DNA from: CAYJGJ01 sp964367585
GTDB taxonomy: Bacteria > Bacillota > Clostridia > Peptostreptococcales > Anaerovoracaceae
DNA: 64,000 nucleotides
Assembly (NCBI GenBank): GCA_964367585.1
Contig: CAYIYH010000005.1
Span: forward strand, 1 to 64,000
Direction of reading: 5' to 3'
The translations under genes were made by a program, and so were the position numbers. The notes below the pieces were generated by a model, which was given only the letters and a program-made list of their open reading frames with translations, had not been told where the DNA came from and did not search any database. Below are positions 20,120 to 29,740 of the stretch, in pieces (positions within the stretch are counted from its first letter, which is position 1; the number at the start of each line of letters is the position of its first letter).

Positions 20120-20752
20120 TTACAATCTCTTTTTCAGTGTTTTGAACATATTTTTTACAGGAGAAATCATCAAAATCAATGCGGTAAGCGCTCCCTCAAT
20201 AAATATATATGTTGCGTTGTACAAAAGTGCCCACGTCCATGCATTGAATCCTTCGGGAGCATATTCACCGAAAAAAAACGCTCCTGACAAAACGGTGCAA
20301 ACATATCTGGCGAATATTCCTAACAGATACCCCTTAATCAATCCACTTTTTTTATCTCTCATCATTCCCGATAATCCAATAGCTCCGAAAGCCAATGGAT
20401 AATCAAGCAATAATTGCGCAGGATGTATTACATAAGGACCTAAAATTAAATTTATCAATCCTAAAGACATCCCTGCCATTAAACCGGTCCTAGTACCGTA
20501 AATATATCCAACAACTGCAACAGGCAACATGCTGAACGCTGTTACCGATCCGCCATATGGCGCATCAAATAGTTTGATCTCACTCAAGACAGATGCAAGA
20601 GCAATCATTATAGCAGATATTGTTACTGCAGAGACATCGAATTTTTTACCTCTCTGCGGAACTAAGATGACCAGAAACATTACTACTATTACACCTATTG
20701 TAATAGCCTGGCCTATACTCCCTTCAAAAAACAACTGTAAATTTGCAAACAT
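20120..20752 (-). CDS. thiT: ECF-type thiamine transporter S component
   Basis: A 210-residue integral membrane protein with about six hydrophobic segments. ThiT binds thiamine in the membrane and works with the shared EcfAA'T module (not seen in this window). Family marks are VTISAIMIALASVLSEIKLF near residue 41, the GSVTAFSMLPVAVVGYIYG loop near 67, and the Trp/Tyr-rich region WTWALLYNATYIFIE near the C-terminus that lines the thiamine pocket. The TPP riboswitch in its leader independently supports the substrate. The SD AGGAGG lies 8 bases before the ATG. Confidence 0.93.
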   Translation of the reverse strand: MFANLQLFFEGSIGQAITIGVIVVMFLVILVPQRGKKFDVSAVTISAIMIALASVLSEIKLFDAPYGGSVTAFSMLPVAVVGYIYGTRTGLMAGMSLGLINLILGPYVIHPAQLLLDYPLAFGAIGLSGMMRDKKSGLIKGYLLGIFARYVCTVLSGAFFFGEYAPEGFNAWTWALLYNATYIFIEGALTALILMISPVKNMFKTLKKRL

Positions 20753-20810
20753 AAAAAAACCTCCTAATTAATAAAATACTTCGGAGGGGATACATAACAA
20801 GAATATTATA

Positions 20811-20883
20811 GTCCTTGCTTTCCTACGTCGGCATTAACCGAATCAGGTATGAGGGTATAATTCTCAGCAAAAGCTCCCCTAGC
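20811..20883 (-). promoter_or_regulatory. TPP (THI-box) riboswitch controlling thiT
   Basis: The minus-strand leader reads GCTAGGGGAGC, then GCTGAGA, ACCC, ACCTGATTCGG, AATGCCGACGTAGG: the THI-box order and its conserved bases. Downstream, at about 20783-20789, CCCCTCC can pair with the thiT ribosome binding site GGAGG, so ligand binding probably blocks translation initiation. No strong poly-U terminator lies between aptamer and gene. Confidence 0.93.
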
Positions 20884-20966
20884 AAATACAATTATAATGT
20901 ATTATTTCGTTATAGTCAATAAAATGAAAACAATTATTCAAAGTTATTCAAAATGAAACATAATTA

Positions 20967-21902
20967 TCAAAAATTCAATGCTTTTAAATGGCCTATTGTT
21001 TTATTTTTTTCTATCTCTATGTTCGATATTTGGGTTAATATACCACTAATCGTTTCCTGTTGAGCCGCTTGTCTATATTCAGTCAGATCTGTATAAAAAG
21101 AGTACATCTGAGTAAGGACTTTATCATCCCAGGTAGTACTAGTTGCATACTTAATATTCACATGAGATACTGTTGTTCCAAAATAAAATGGACCACTTGG
21201 ATTCAAATAATTACCACCTAAACCCTGTGCTACTGTGGCAATATTGGCTTCTTTAGAAGGATATGCAGATTGTCCATATCCAAACATGTTATTTTCCATG
21301 AAGTTTATAGTTCCCCAACCACTTTCTATGACTGCAATACTGGCAAGCATTACACCATTCACCCCGTACTGTTCAGCGTCAATAAAGGCATTTTCAAGTC
21401 CCGTTAAACCAGACTTTAAGACAGTAGACAATTCCTCAACGGTAAAACCACTAGGTTGTGACATATCCATTGCAACAAGATCCGCCCTACTATAATAGAC
21501 TACCTCTGGAAGGTTGTTAAGACTACGGTCTAACTCCTTTATTTCCATGTTCTTTACTATTATAATGTTAGTCAAATGCTGTTTATAATCGGCAAGTCTT
21601 TGTCTTTCTTCTCTCAACATATTTGAATATAAAGTGATAGCAATGGCAGCAATTAGACACAAAGGCAATATATACGCTATCTTTAAAAACCACCATTTAG
21701 CCGAACTCTCTATAGAGCTACCTCTATTCTTCTTTGCGTCGTTTTCTATAGGATTAAAATTATTTTCGTGTAATCCCTCCGACTCGTCAGCAATTTCTTT
21801 TTCTGTAGATTTTAATTCATCATTTACGATTTTTTCCTCTACTATCAGGTCCGATTCCACAGCAGATTCTACTTCATTTAAATTTTCTTGCTTTTCTTCC
21901 AT
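20967..21902 (-). CDS. Membrane-anchored glucosaminidase-domain peptidoglycan hydrolase
   Basis: A 311-residue type II membrane protein. Residues 1-75 are a charged, Glu-rich cytoplasmic tail; one membrane segment follows (WWFLKIAYILPLCLIAAIAI); then a short coiled stretch; then a glucosaminidase-like domain with NGVMLASIAVIESGWGTINF and NNMFGYG (the catalytic Glu is in IESGWG). Such enzymes cut N-acetylglucosamine linkages in the cell wall. I use the ATG at 21902 because AAGGA precedes it; an upstream ATG (21935) would add 11 basic residues. A consensus promoter lies upstream. Confidence 0.82.
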   Translation of the reverse strand: MEEKQENLNEVESAVESDLIVEEKIVNDELKSTEKEIADESEGLHENNFNPIENDAKKNRGSSIESSAKWWFLKIAYILPLCLIAAIAITLYSNMLREERQRLADYKQHLTNIIIVKNMEIKELDRSLNNLPEVVYYSRADLVAMDMSQPSGFTVEELSTVLKSGLTGLENAFIDAEQYGVNGVMLASIAVIESGWGTINFMENNMFGYGQSAYPSKEANIATVAQGLGGNYLNPSGPFYFGTTVSHVNIKYATSTTWDDKVLTQMYSFYTDLTEYRQAAQQETISGILTQISNIEIEKNKTIGHLKALNF

Positions 21903-21995
21903 TTTTTTCCTTCTATAAATTATTATTTTTATCAAGGAGATACATCAACACACTATTACTATTGATATATTCCAGGTGTATAACTTTGATTTAAT

Positions 21996-22024
21996 ATTAT
22001 AATGCAAATATATAAACAGGTCAA
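21996..22024 (-). promoter_or_regulatory. Sigma-70 promoter for the glucosaminidase gene
   Basis: TTGACC (22024-22019), 17-base spacer, TATAAT (22001-21996) on the minus strand, about 95 bases before the preferred start. Confidence 0.65.
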
Positions 22025-22136
22025 TCACGAGTTCTTCATATTAGTAGTTAATGTTACACAAAATCACTATAGAATCCTATAATGTCTATTTATGAATTAG
22101 TGTTGTAAAAAATAAACTAATTTTTTCATTATTGTA

Positions 22137-22165
22137 TTGCAAGAGAATTCAAAATAATATATTAT
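22137..22165 (+). promoter_or_regulatory. Probable promoter for the ABC exporter pair
   Basis: TTGCAA (22137-22142), 17-base spacer, TATTAT (22160-22165), 67 bases before the first exporter gene. The remainder of the 297-base divergent gap (21936-22232) is AT-rich and shows nothing else I can name. Confidence 0.45.
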
Positions 22166-22232
22166 AGTTCTAGAAAAATATAGAATTATTACAGGTTAAA
22201 GTTCAAATAATTAACATAGGATTTTTATTCAA

Positions 22233-23945
22233 ATGATCAACAAACAAATATTAAAACTTGCTCCCTCTGCAATGTCACATATTAAGAAAAATCTTGTCCT
22301 ACAAGTACTTGCACTTCTATTTAATATAGTAGTTTTTTTTTGTATTAGCTATTTATTATATGACATATTAAAAGACACCGTAAAATCGGACTATATTATT
22401 GCATATGCAATAATTACATTTACGGCGGTTGTCTTCCGTTCCATATTTGTTTATTTTGCAAATAAACAAAGTTATTACGCATCCCTATCTGTAAAAAACT
22501 CACTTCGTGAAAAAATATACAACAAAATGGTCAAACTAGAAAAAATTAATGACTCCAAAATAACAACCGCACAACTCCTTAAATTAGCTGTGGAAGGAGT
22601 TGACGAAATAGGTAAATACTTTGAAGAATATTTACCACAGCTTTTTTACTCAATTGCTACATCTATTATAATAATAATCACAACATTAGCCTTAGACATA
22701 AGGCTTGGAATTACAATGATACTTATAATTCCACTTATTCAAATATCTATTAATTTAACACATAAATATGCACAAAAAGCTGTTTCGAATAAATGGAATG
22801 AATCTACAAATCTTAATGACAAATTTTTAGAAAATATAAACGGACTAACAACACTGAAATTATTCAATAGTGATGAATACAAACATCAACAAATGAGTCT
22901 TCAATCTACACTTGTACGCAAATCCTCCCTAAGACAACTCACTGCAAAGCAAAATTCTGTATTCATAATTGACTTAATCGCATACTTAGGAATAGCCTTA
23001 ATAATCATAATGGTACTTTACAACTACAGCAACTGGCACCTTGACTTTATTAGCGGATTCACTATTATTTTGCTATCCGTAGAGTTATTTTCTCCTCTAC
23101 ATACAATGGGAATACACTTTTATACTGCAGCAAATGGAATAAATGTCGAAAAAAATATACTTGAGTTTCTTGATTTAGAAGAAGTGTCAAATGGAACACA
23201 TTCTATATATAATAGTAATATCAGTATTAATTCTTTATCATATTCATTTGGAGAATCTTTAGTTCTGGACAATATTAATATTGAAATCACGCCTAATAGT
23301 ATTATTTCGATTGTAGGAAATAGTGGTTCCGGAAAATCCACTCTAGCCAAAGTAATTTGTGGGATAAACAAAAACTATCAAGGAAATGTTACTATAGATA
23401 ACAAGGAAATAAAAGAAATCGATATAGAAAATCTACGAGACAATGTAACTTATCTAAGTACCAACAGTTATATATTTAAAGGAACTGTCAGAGAAAATTT
23501 ACTAATAGCTAAAGAGGATGCGACAGACGACGAATTGTGGAAAATTCTCAAAAGAACGCAGTTGTCTGATTATATATCAAGTCAAGATGGCCTTGACACT
23601 ATGTTATTAGATCAGGGATCAAACCTCTCAAAAGGACAATGTCAAAGACTTGCACTTTCACGTGCACTATTGCACGACAGTAATATTTATATTTTCGATG
23701 AAGCAACGAGCAACCTAGATCCCCAAAATGAAAATGATTTTGTATATTTGGTAAAACAACTTTCGAAAACAAAAACAATTATTATAATATCTCATAGACT
23801 GTTAAATGTAATGTCTTCTGACATGATATGCGTACTCGAAGATGGAAAATTGCTCAATAAAGGAAAACACGAAGAGCTACTGAAGGAATGTAAACAATAC
23901 AAAGCATTATGGCTTGCTCAAAAGAAAATGGAAAACTTAAAATGA
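22233..23945 (+). CDS. ABC exporter half-transporter, CydD-like
   Basis: A 570-residue fused membrane/ATPase subunit. About six membrane segments occupy residues 15-300, then an ATPase domain with Walker A GNSGSGKSTLAK near 365, signature LSKGQCQRLALSRAL near 467, Walker B NIYIFDEATSNLD and the switch ISHR. The ABC signature begins LSKGQ, a fair LSGGQ variant. Pairing with the next gene suggests a heterodimer like CydDC (thiol export) or a peptide/drug exporter; the cargo is not evident, and no cytochrome bd genes are near. Stop overlaps the next start (ATGA). Confidence 0.85.
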   Translation: MINKQILKLAPSAMSHIKKNLVLQVLALLFNIVVFFCISYLLYDILKDTVKSDYIIAYAIITFTAVVFRSIFVYFANKQSYYASLSVKNSLREKIYNKMVKLEKINDSKITTAQLLKLAVEGVDEIGKYFEEYLPQLFYSIATSIIIIITTLALDIRLGITMILIIPLIQISINLTHKYAQKAVSNKWNESTNLNDKFLENINGLTTLKLFNSDEYKHQQMSLQSTLVRKSSLRQLTAKQNSVFIIDLIAYLGIALIIIMVLYNYSNWHLDFISGFTIILLSVELFSPLHTMGIHFYTAANGINVEKNILEFLDLEEVSNGTHSIYNSNISINSLSYSFGESLVLDNINIEITPNSIISIVGNSGSGKSTLAKVICGINKNYQGNVTIDNKEIKEIDIENLRDNVTYLSTNSYIFKGTVRENLLIAKEDATDDELWKILKRTQLSDYISSQDGLDTMLLDQGSNLSKGQCQRLALSRALLHDSNIYIFDEATSNLDPQNENDFVYLVKQLSKTKTIIIISHRLLNVMSSDMICVLEDGKLLNKGKHEELLKECKQYKALWLAQKKMENLK

Positions 23946-25615
23946 AAAATAAAAAGAAAAGAAGACACATAAAATATAGCGCACCTTTTGTTATGGTAAG
24001 ACTCTCCTACTATATCACACCTTTGTCCCCTCTTATGATTATATCAATAATATGTGGATGCCTTTCATACTTTTGTGCTATACTTATTCCTATACTTGGA
24101 AGTTATACTATGACGGAAATTTTCTATGGGAACGATACGATAGACAATATAATCCTTACACTCTTAATTTTAGCGATAGCATATGGGGTTTTAAAATACT
24201 TGGAACAATATACCAATCAGTATATATCTCTTAAACTCCTAGAAAACTTCAGAGACAAAGTATTTCATGCACTGCGAAGATTAGCGCCCGCCAAATTAGA
24301 TGAAAAAGATAGCGGAAAATTGATGTCGCTTATAAGTTCTGATATAGAATTGCTCGAAGTGTTTTATTCTAGAACGATCACTCCCCTATTTGTAGCAATT
24401 ATTTCTTCAATTACAATAGTTGTAGTAATTTTTCATTATAACATCATCCTAGGAGGACTCGCACTAATTGCCCATTTTACTATTGGATATCTAATCCCAA
24501 AAAGCACATACAAAAAGAGTAAAAAAAATGTACAAAAAAACAGAGAGGCTACAGATGATCTTAATTCAATAATACTTAGTTCTATCTATGGAATAGATGA
24601 AATATTACAATATAATTACTCAGATTCAATGCATAAGAAAATTGATGAATATACAGATGAAGTAGAATATACAAATAGTGTTATGAAAAAGCACAATGCA
24701 TCAACTCGCTCAGTCACTACATTTTATGTTTTGCTATTTTCTATTGTACTGTTATTTGGGTCCTCCACCCTGTTTTCGATGGGGTTGTACGATGTAGACG
24801 CCGTAGTAGTTCCTGTTTTATTACTTATTTCATCATTCAATGCCGTTGTATCTCTCGCTAACCTAGGGACTGGATTGTCACAAACAATCGCGAGTGCAAG
24901 AAGAATATTCGAGTTAATAGACGAAAAACCTTTAGTAAAGAAAGTTACGGGCGAAAATACAATAAAGAATAAAAATATATCTTTTAATAATGCTTCTTTT
25001 TCATATGATGAAGAACTTGTACTTAATAATTTTTCTCTATACATCAACAACAACGAAATACTTGGTATAAAAGGAAAATCAGGTGTTGGAAAGTCAACAA
25101 TACTTAAACTATTAATGCGTTTTAGAGATGTCGACAGTGGTGAAATAAAAATATCATCACATAACATAAAAAATATAAATACTCGTAGCCTTAGAAAGAG
25201 CCAAGGACTCGTTATGCAAGAAACATTTCTCTTTAATGATACAATATTAAATAACATAAAAATAGCCGATTTGGAAGCAACAGATGCTCAAGTATATGCA
25301 GCATGTAAAAAGGCTGCTATTCACGACTTCATAGAATCTTTACCTCAAGGATATGATACTGTCATAAGCGAATTGGGAAAAAACCTTTCAGACGGAGAAA
25401 AACAAAGAATAGGATTAGCAAGAGTATTCTTACAAGGATCCTCATTTATCCTTCTAGATGAACCAACTAGTAACTTAGACAGCTTAAATGAAAATACGAT
25501 ATTATACTCGTTGAAACAGATCAAAAATAAAACAATTATTATTGTGTCTCATAGAACTTCCGCAATGAAAATTGCAGATAACATTATTGAAATTAAATCT
25601 AATAGAAAAAGTTAA
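23942..25615 (+). CDS. ABC exporter half-transporter, CydC-like
   Basis: A 557-residue partner of the preceding gene with the same layout: membrane domain to about residue 310, then Walker A GKSGVGKSTILK, signature LSDGEKQRIGLARVF, Walker B FILLDEPTSNLD and ISHR-equivalent VSHRT. The start is the ATG in the ATGA overlap with the first gene, so the two are translationally coupled; a longer frame from 23909 lies wholly inside the first gene. Conserved Glu after Walker B is present in both subunits, so both ATP sites may be active. Substrate unknown. Confidence 0.85.
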   Translation: MKNKKKRRHIKYSAPFVMVRLSYYITPLSPLMIISIICGCLSYFCAILIPILGSYTMTEIFYGNDTIDNIILTLLILAIAYGVLKYLEQYTNQYISLKLLENFRDKVFHALRRLAPAKLDEKDSGKLMSLISSDIELLEVFYSRTITPLFVAIISSITIVVVIFHYNIILGGLALIAHFTIGYLIPKSTYKKSKKNVQKNREATDDLNSIILSSIYGIDEILQYNYSDSMHKKIDEYTDEVEYTNSVMKKHNASTRSVTTFYVLLFSIVLLFGSSTLFSMGLYDVDAVVVPVLLLISSFNAVVSLANLGTGLSQTIASARRIFELIDEKPLVKKVTGENTIKNKNISFNNASFSYDEELVLNNFSLYINNNEILGIKGKSGVGKSTILKLLMRFRDVDSGEIKISSHNIKNINTRSLRKSQGLVMQETFLFNDTILNNIKIADLEATDAQVYAACKKAAIHDFIESLPQGYDTVISELGKNLSDGEKQRIGLARVFLQGSSFILLDEPTSNLDSLNENTILYSLKQIKNKTIIIVSHRTSAMKIADNIIEIKSNRKS

Positions 25616-25638
25616 CTAATATAATATATAAATTTATA

Positions 25639-25668
25639 GATGAAAATTCATAGTTTCTATGTTTCATC
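25639..25668 (+). terminator. Hairpin after the ABC exporter pair
   Basis: Nested stems GATGAAA/TTTCATC (outer, 25639-25645 with 25662-25668) and CATAG/CTATG (inner). There is no U-run, so read-through into cls is likely to some degree. Confidence 0.4.
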
Positions 25669-25727
25669 CACAGATATGACTCTGCATTAATTAAATAATC
25701 ATTCCAATTTAAATAAGGATACATATT

Positions 25728-27272
25728 TTGAATAAATTAAATACAAAAATTAAAAAATTATTTAGGTTTCTCTATTCGCGCTTGTTCATTATCTTTTTCT
25801 TAATTGCACTTCAAGTGCTTTTTTTAATATTAATACTTCTCGAAGTAACAGAGACACAGAAATGGGTAAGTATCTTATTATATATCATTAGTTTTATAAT
25901 GATTCTATACATAATAAGAAAAGATGAAATAGTCGAATATAAGTTAATATGGATAATGTTCATAGGCCTTTTTCCACAACTAGGTGGTGCTCTTTATCTA
26001 TTAATTGGCAATAAAAAACCCTCTAGAAAAATGAGGAATTCGTTAGAAAAAGTTCAATATACTCATCTGAATGAATTTATTCCTGACGAAACTGCATTGC
26101 AAAATCTTTCCCCTCGCCAAAAAAGCACTGCAAAATATATAAACGACTTCGGACCATTTCCTGCATACGATAATACGAATATCAAATACTATCCTGTCGG
26201 AGAAAAAATGTTCAATGATATGATAAATGATTTAAAGAATGCAAAGAAGTTCATATTTATGGAGTACTACATTGTGTCCGAAGGATATATGTGGAGAACC
26301 ATATTTGAAATATTGAAGGAAAAAGCTAATAGTGGAGTAGATGTCAGAGTTATGTTCGATGATATGGGGTCTGCCCCCTCTGGGCCTGCAAATTTAGTAC
26401 AAGAGTGTAAATCTAACAACATTAAATGTACAATGTTTAATCCCTTAATTCCTTTAGTCTCTATTGTAATGAATAATAGGAATCATAGAAAAATACTCTC
26501 CATTGATGGAAATATTAGTTATAACGGTGGTATAAATATTGCTGATGAGTACATTAATAAAATAGATCGTTTTGGTCATTGGAAAGATACAGGAATAAGG
26601 CTGTTTGGAGATGCAACGTGGAACTTCACGGTTATGTTTTTAAATATGTGGAATGGAATAAATAAAACTGATGAAGACTATTCACAATATAAGCCGACAT
26701 GTATAAATCTTACATCAGATGACGACAGATGCGTAGTTCAACCATTTTCAGACTCTCCACTAGACGATGAGCAACTAGGAGAAAACATATATATAGAAAT
26801 GCTTAATCAAGCAGAAAACTATGCCTATATTTTTACGCCGTATCTTATAATAGACAGTCAAATGCAAAATGCATTAACACTGGCAAAAAAAAGAGGAGTA
26901 GACGTTAGATTAGTTACGCCGGGGATTCCTGATAAGCCTTTAATCTTCAGATTAACAAGATCTTTTTACAAACCTTTAATTTATGCAGGAGTTAAAATAT
27001 ACGAATATACTCCTGGATTTTTACATGCAAAAAGTTGTATAGTCGACGACGAAATTGGTTTCGTAGGTTCTATTAATATGGATTATAGGAGCCTATTTTT
27101 GCATTTTGAGTGTGGCACAATAATTTACAACAGTAATATCATAAAAAAAATTAAAAACGATTATTTAAGCACTGTTAGACTCTCTCACGAGATTACAAAA
27201 GAATTTCCGCGTAATGGGATAGTTGGAACTCTTATAGACGCTGTAATGCGAGCATTAAGCCCATTATTATAG
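25728..27272 (+). CDS. cls: Cardiolipin synthase
   Basis: A 514-residue membrane enzyme joining phosphatidylglycerol molecules into cardiolipin. Two N-terminal membrane segments (about 15-35 and 42-60) and a PLDc_N segment (FIGLFPQLGGALYLLIG) precede two phospholipase D motifs: NHRKILSIDGNISYNGGINI near residue 255 and HAKSCIVDDEIGFVGSINMD near 433 (HxK...D). The start codon is TTG, with AAGGA 8 bases upstream. A strong terminator follows. Confidence 0.93.
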   Translation: MNKLNTKIKKLFRFLYSRLFIIFFLIALQVLFLILILLEVTETQKWVSILLYIISFIMILYIIRKDEIVEYKLIWIMFIGLFPQLGGALYLLIGNKKPSRKMRNSLEKVQYTHLNEFIPDETALQNLSPRQKSTAKYINDFGPFPAYDNTNIKYYPVGEKMFNDMINDLKNAKKFIFMEYYIVSEGYMWRTIFEILKEKANSGVDVRVMFDDMGSAPSGPANLVQECKSNNIKCTMFNPLIPLVSIVMNNRNHRKILSIDGNISYNGGINIADEYINKIDRFGHWKDTGIRLFGDATWNFTVMFLNMWNGINKTDEDYSQYKPTCINLTSDDDRCVVQPFSDSPLDDEQLGENIYIEMLNQAENYAYIFTPYLIIDSQMQNALTLAKKRGVDVRLVTPGIPDKPLIFRLTRSFYKPLIYAGVKIYEYTPGFLHAKSCIVDDEIGFVGSINMDYRSLFLHFECGTIIYNSNIIKKIKNDYLSTVRLSHEITKEFPRNGIVGTLIDAVMRALSPLL

Positions 27273-27352
27273 GTATAACATGATATTTTCATATTCGACA
27301 TATACAGTTTTATTATTGACATTTAATTTGACATTATAGTTCTTCATACTGC

Positions 27353-27382
27353 AAAAAAAAGGGGTATTACCCCCTTTTTTTT
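27353..27382. terminator. Bidirectional terminator between cls and the PHP gene
   Basis: Eight A, GGGG, a 5-base loop, CCCC(C) and eight T: an ideal rho-independent terminator that works in both directions between these convergent genes. Confidence 0.93.
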
Positions 27383-27413
27383 ATATGAAAATCGCTATAT
27401 TTAATGATGTTAT

Positions 27414-28175
27414 CTATTGTAATTTATAGTTTATTAATAAAGCGAATATATATGAAAGACTTAGGTTATAAGCTTTAAAAGCTAGTACCCCTGACCAATG
27501 AACTTTGAAAGCCATTCCCTTCGTTTTTTCTCTCTCTGTCCCACCAGTGTGGCAAACCTCCTTTGATCTAATGGCATCTATCAAGTCATTATTGCATCGA
27601 ACATCCCTATCAAATTTTGTATACCCTTTTCCCACATTTTTTTCATTATGTGAATCAGAGCCTCCAATTCCTAAAATATTATGCTCTTCTGCTAGTTTTC
27701 GTGCCTTTTCATTTGCCTCTTTTAATTCACAAGTATTAAATACCTCTATGAAATCAAAATCATCTATTAACTCAGGATTTCTTTTTATCGCACTCATAAA
27801 CATAAGCGATGAACTACGGACACCGAAGGGATGTGCAGGCCCCAATACTCCACCTAACTCATGAACATACTTTATTAGTTTTTTTAGTCTCATGCCTCTT
27901 AGTTTTAAAAGCTTCGGCAATACGCCATCTGGAAGGTAGATTAAAAAGTGTCCTGCATCTACTGTATCATATTCTATTCCCTTAATAACAGTAAAATTGG
28001 CAAACTCGGGATTATCTTTTATTTTATCCCAAATTTTACATCCTCTATATGTTGTATGATCTGTTATGGCCATACCATCAAATCCTTCTTTTATTAGCAA
28101 TCTAATATATTTGTCTAGTGGAATCAAAGAATCAACAGACCCCCCTCTAATATGACAATGTAAATCGAAAGTCAA
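27414..28175 (-). CDS. PHP-domain metal-dependent hydrolase
   Basis: A 253-residue protein whose N-terminal PHP motifs are clear: FDLHCHIRG (motif I), AITDHTTY (motif II), GIEYDT, AHPFGVR and GGSDSHNEKNVGKGY. These His/Asp residues bind two or three metals in phosphoesterases such as histidinol phosphatase and YciV-type exonucleases. The substrate is not evident. I place the start at TTG 28175: GGGAGG lies 7 bases upstream, inside a longer frame opening with ATG at 28202, which itself has no such site. Confidence 0.82.
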   Translation of the reverse strand: MTFDLHCHIRGGSVDSLIPLDKYIRLLIKEGFDGMAITDHTTYRGCKIWDKIKDNPEFANFTVIKGIEYDTVDAGHFLIYLPDGVLPKLLKLRGMRLKKLIKYVHELGGVLGPAHPFGVRSSSLMFMSAIKRNPELIDDFDFIEVFNTCELKEANEKARKLAEEHNILGIGGSDSHNEKNVGKGYTKFDRDVRCNNDLIDAIRSKEVCHTGGTEREKTKGMAFKVHWSGVLAFKAYNLSLSYIFALLINYKLQ

Positions 28176-28212
28176 ATATATACCTCCCTTTGCATATCGC
28201 AATTCTGAAAGT

Positions 28213-28265
28213 GTATTATAGTAAAAGCAAATAATCCATTAGACTATTTGCTTTTACTATAATAC
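28213..28265. terminator. 21-bp perfect hairpin between gdhA and the PHP gene
   Basis: Arms at 28213-28233 and 28245-28265 are perfectly complementary over 21 bases with an 11-base loop. It lies downstream of gdhA and upstream of the PHP gene, so it probably ends the gdhA transcript. The uninterrupted stem is unusually long for a simple terminator. Confidence 0.7.
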
Positions 28266-28312
28266 ATCTTTATTTTAGATATTGGGTGTAGATTGTGTGT
28301 AAATTAAATAAT

Positions 28313-29653
28313 TTACATTATCCCCTGAGCAGTCATTGCAGACGCTACCTTTTCGAATCCTGCAATATTCGCGCCGGCTACTAAGTTATATCCCAAGCCG
28401 TATTTTTCAGAAGCACTTGCACAATTATCATGTATATTGACCATTATTTGCTCTAATTGTTTAAATACTTCTTCTTCGGAATAGACGGTGTGTCCAGCAT
28501 TTTGTCCCATTTCTATACAAGAACATGCTACACCGCCGGCATTTACTGCTTTGGATGGCCCAATGATAACATTATTTTCCATCAAGTAAGCAATTGCTTC
28601 GTTTGTTGTTGACATATTAGAACCTTCAGCAATGTATTTAATGTTATTTTTCACTATTTCTTTTGCATCTTCTAAAGTGATTTCGTTCTGCGTTGCACAA
28701 GGAGCATATATGTCTGCTTTAATTCCCCAAGGTTTTTGCCCAGGATAGAATGTTGCACTTTTATATTTATCTGCATAAGTAGAAATTTTCAACCCTTTTT
28801 CGCGTAATTCTAAAAGATAGTCAATTTTATCGCCTGTAATTCCATCTGGATCGTGGATATATCCATCTGAACCGGAAATAGTAACTGTTTTTGCTCCTAA
28901 TTCGTCAAATTTCTTGATAGTTCCCCACGATACGTTACCATATCCAGAAACGACAACTTCTTTTCCTTTTACGTCATCGCCATTCGCTTTTAGCATTTCT
29001 CTAGTAAAAAATACGAGTCCATATCCAGTAGCTTCGGCTCTTCCAACTAGACCACCATATAAAAGACCTTTTCCAGTCAGTACGCCTTCGTATCTGTTAA
29101 CAATTCTTTTATATTGTCCGAATAAATAGCCAATTTCTCTAGCACCTACCCCAATATCACCAGCCGGAACATCTGTATTTGGCCCTATATATTTGGATAG
29201 TTCAGTCATAAATGCCTGACAAAATCTCATTATCTCTCCATCTGATTTCCCTTTAGGATTAAAATCAGATCCACCTTTTCCTCCTCCGATTGGCAAGCCA
29301 GTAAGAGAATTTTTAAATATTTGTTCAAATGCTAAAAATTTAATAATTCCAGGATATACATTAGGTGCAAATCTTAATCCGCCTTTGTATGGACCTATTG
29401 CACTATTAAATTGACATCTATAACCTCGATTTACTTGTGTTTTACCATTATCATCAACCCATGCTACTCTAAATGAAACCATCTTCTCAGGTTCAATCAG
29501 TCTTTCAATTAGACCAGATTCTACATATTCAGGATGTTCTTTTAATACAGGAACTAGCGATGTCAAGACTTCTTCTACCGTCTGTAAAAATTCCACTTCA
29601 TTTGGATTTCTTTTTGTAGCAATATCTATATACTGCTTGATTAAATCGTTCAT
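28313..29653 (-). CDS. gdhA: Glutamate dehydrogenase (NAD(P)-dependent, hexameric type)
   Basis: A 446-residue enzyme interconverting glutamate with 2-oxoglutarate and ammonia. It has PYKGGLRFAPNV with substrate Lys, GLPIGGGKGGSDFNPKGKSD with the catalytic Lys region, DVPAGDIGVGAREIGYLFGQY and the Rossmann motif SGYGNVSWG. Length and motifs match the 450-residue bacterial type. The start at 29653 has AAAGGAG upstream; an earlier ATG adds 8 residues. In an amino-acid fermenter it would link transaminases (two are nearby) with ammonia and NAD(P)H. Confidence 0.96.
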   Translation of the reverse strand: MNDLIKQYIDIATKRNPNEVEFLQTVEEVLTSLVPVLKEHPEYVESGLIERLIEPEKMVSFRVAWVDDNGKTQVNRGYRCQFNSAIGPYKGGLRFAPNVYPGIIKFLAFEQIFKNSLTGLPIGGGKGGSDFNPKGKSDGEIMRFCQAFMTELSKYIGPNTDVPAGDIGVGAREIGYLFGQYKRIVNRYEGVLTGKGLLYGGLVGRAEATGYGLVFFTREMLKANGDDVKGKEVVVSGYGNVSWGTIKKFDELGAKTVTISGSDGYIHDPDGITGDKIDYLLELREKGLKISTYADKYKSATFYPGQKPWGIKADIYAPCATQNEITLEDAKEIVKNNIKYIAEGSNMSTTNEAIAYLMENNVIIGPSKAVNAGGVACSCIEMGQNAGHTVYSEEEVFKQLEQIMVNIHDNCASASEKYGLGYNLVAGANIAGFEKVASAMTAQGIM

Positions 29654-29685
29654 TTTTTCTCCTTTAAAATCAACCATACTTGCAT

Positions 29686-29735
29686 TTTTCCGAATTTTGA
29701 GATAATTTTACGCCACAGAAAAATTATTCGGAAAA
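29686..29735. other. 10-bp inverted repeat downstream of the isochorismatase gene
   Basis: TTTTCCGAAT (29686-29695) and ATTCGGAAAA (29726-29735), perfect arms with a 30-base loop, in the short gap before gdhA. It could end the upstream transcript or be an operator at the gdhA promoter; the sequence does not decide. Confidence 0.4.
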
Positions 29736-29740
29736 TAAAT

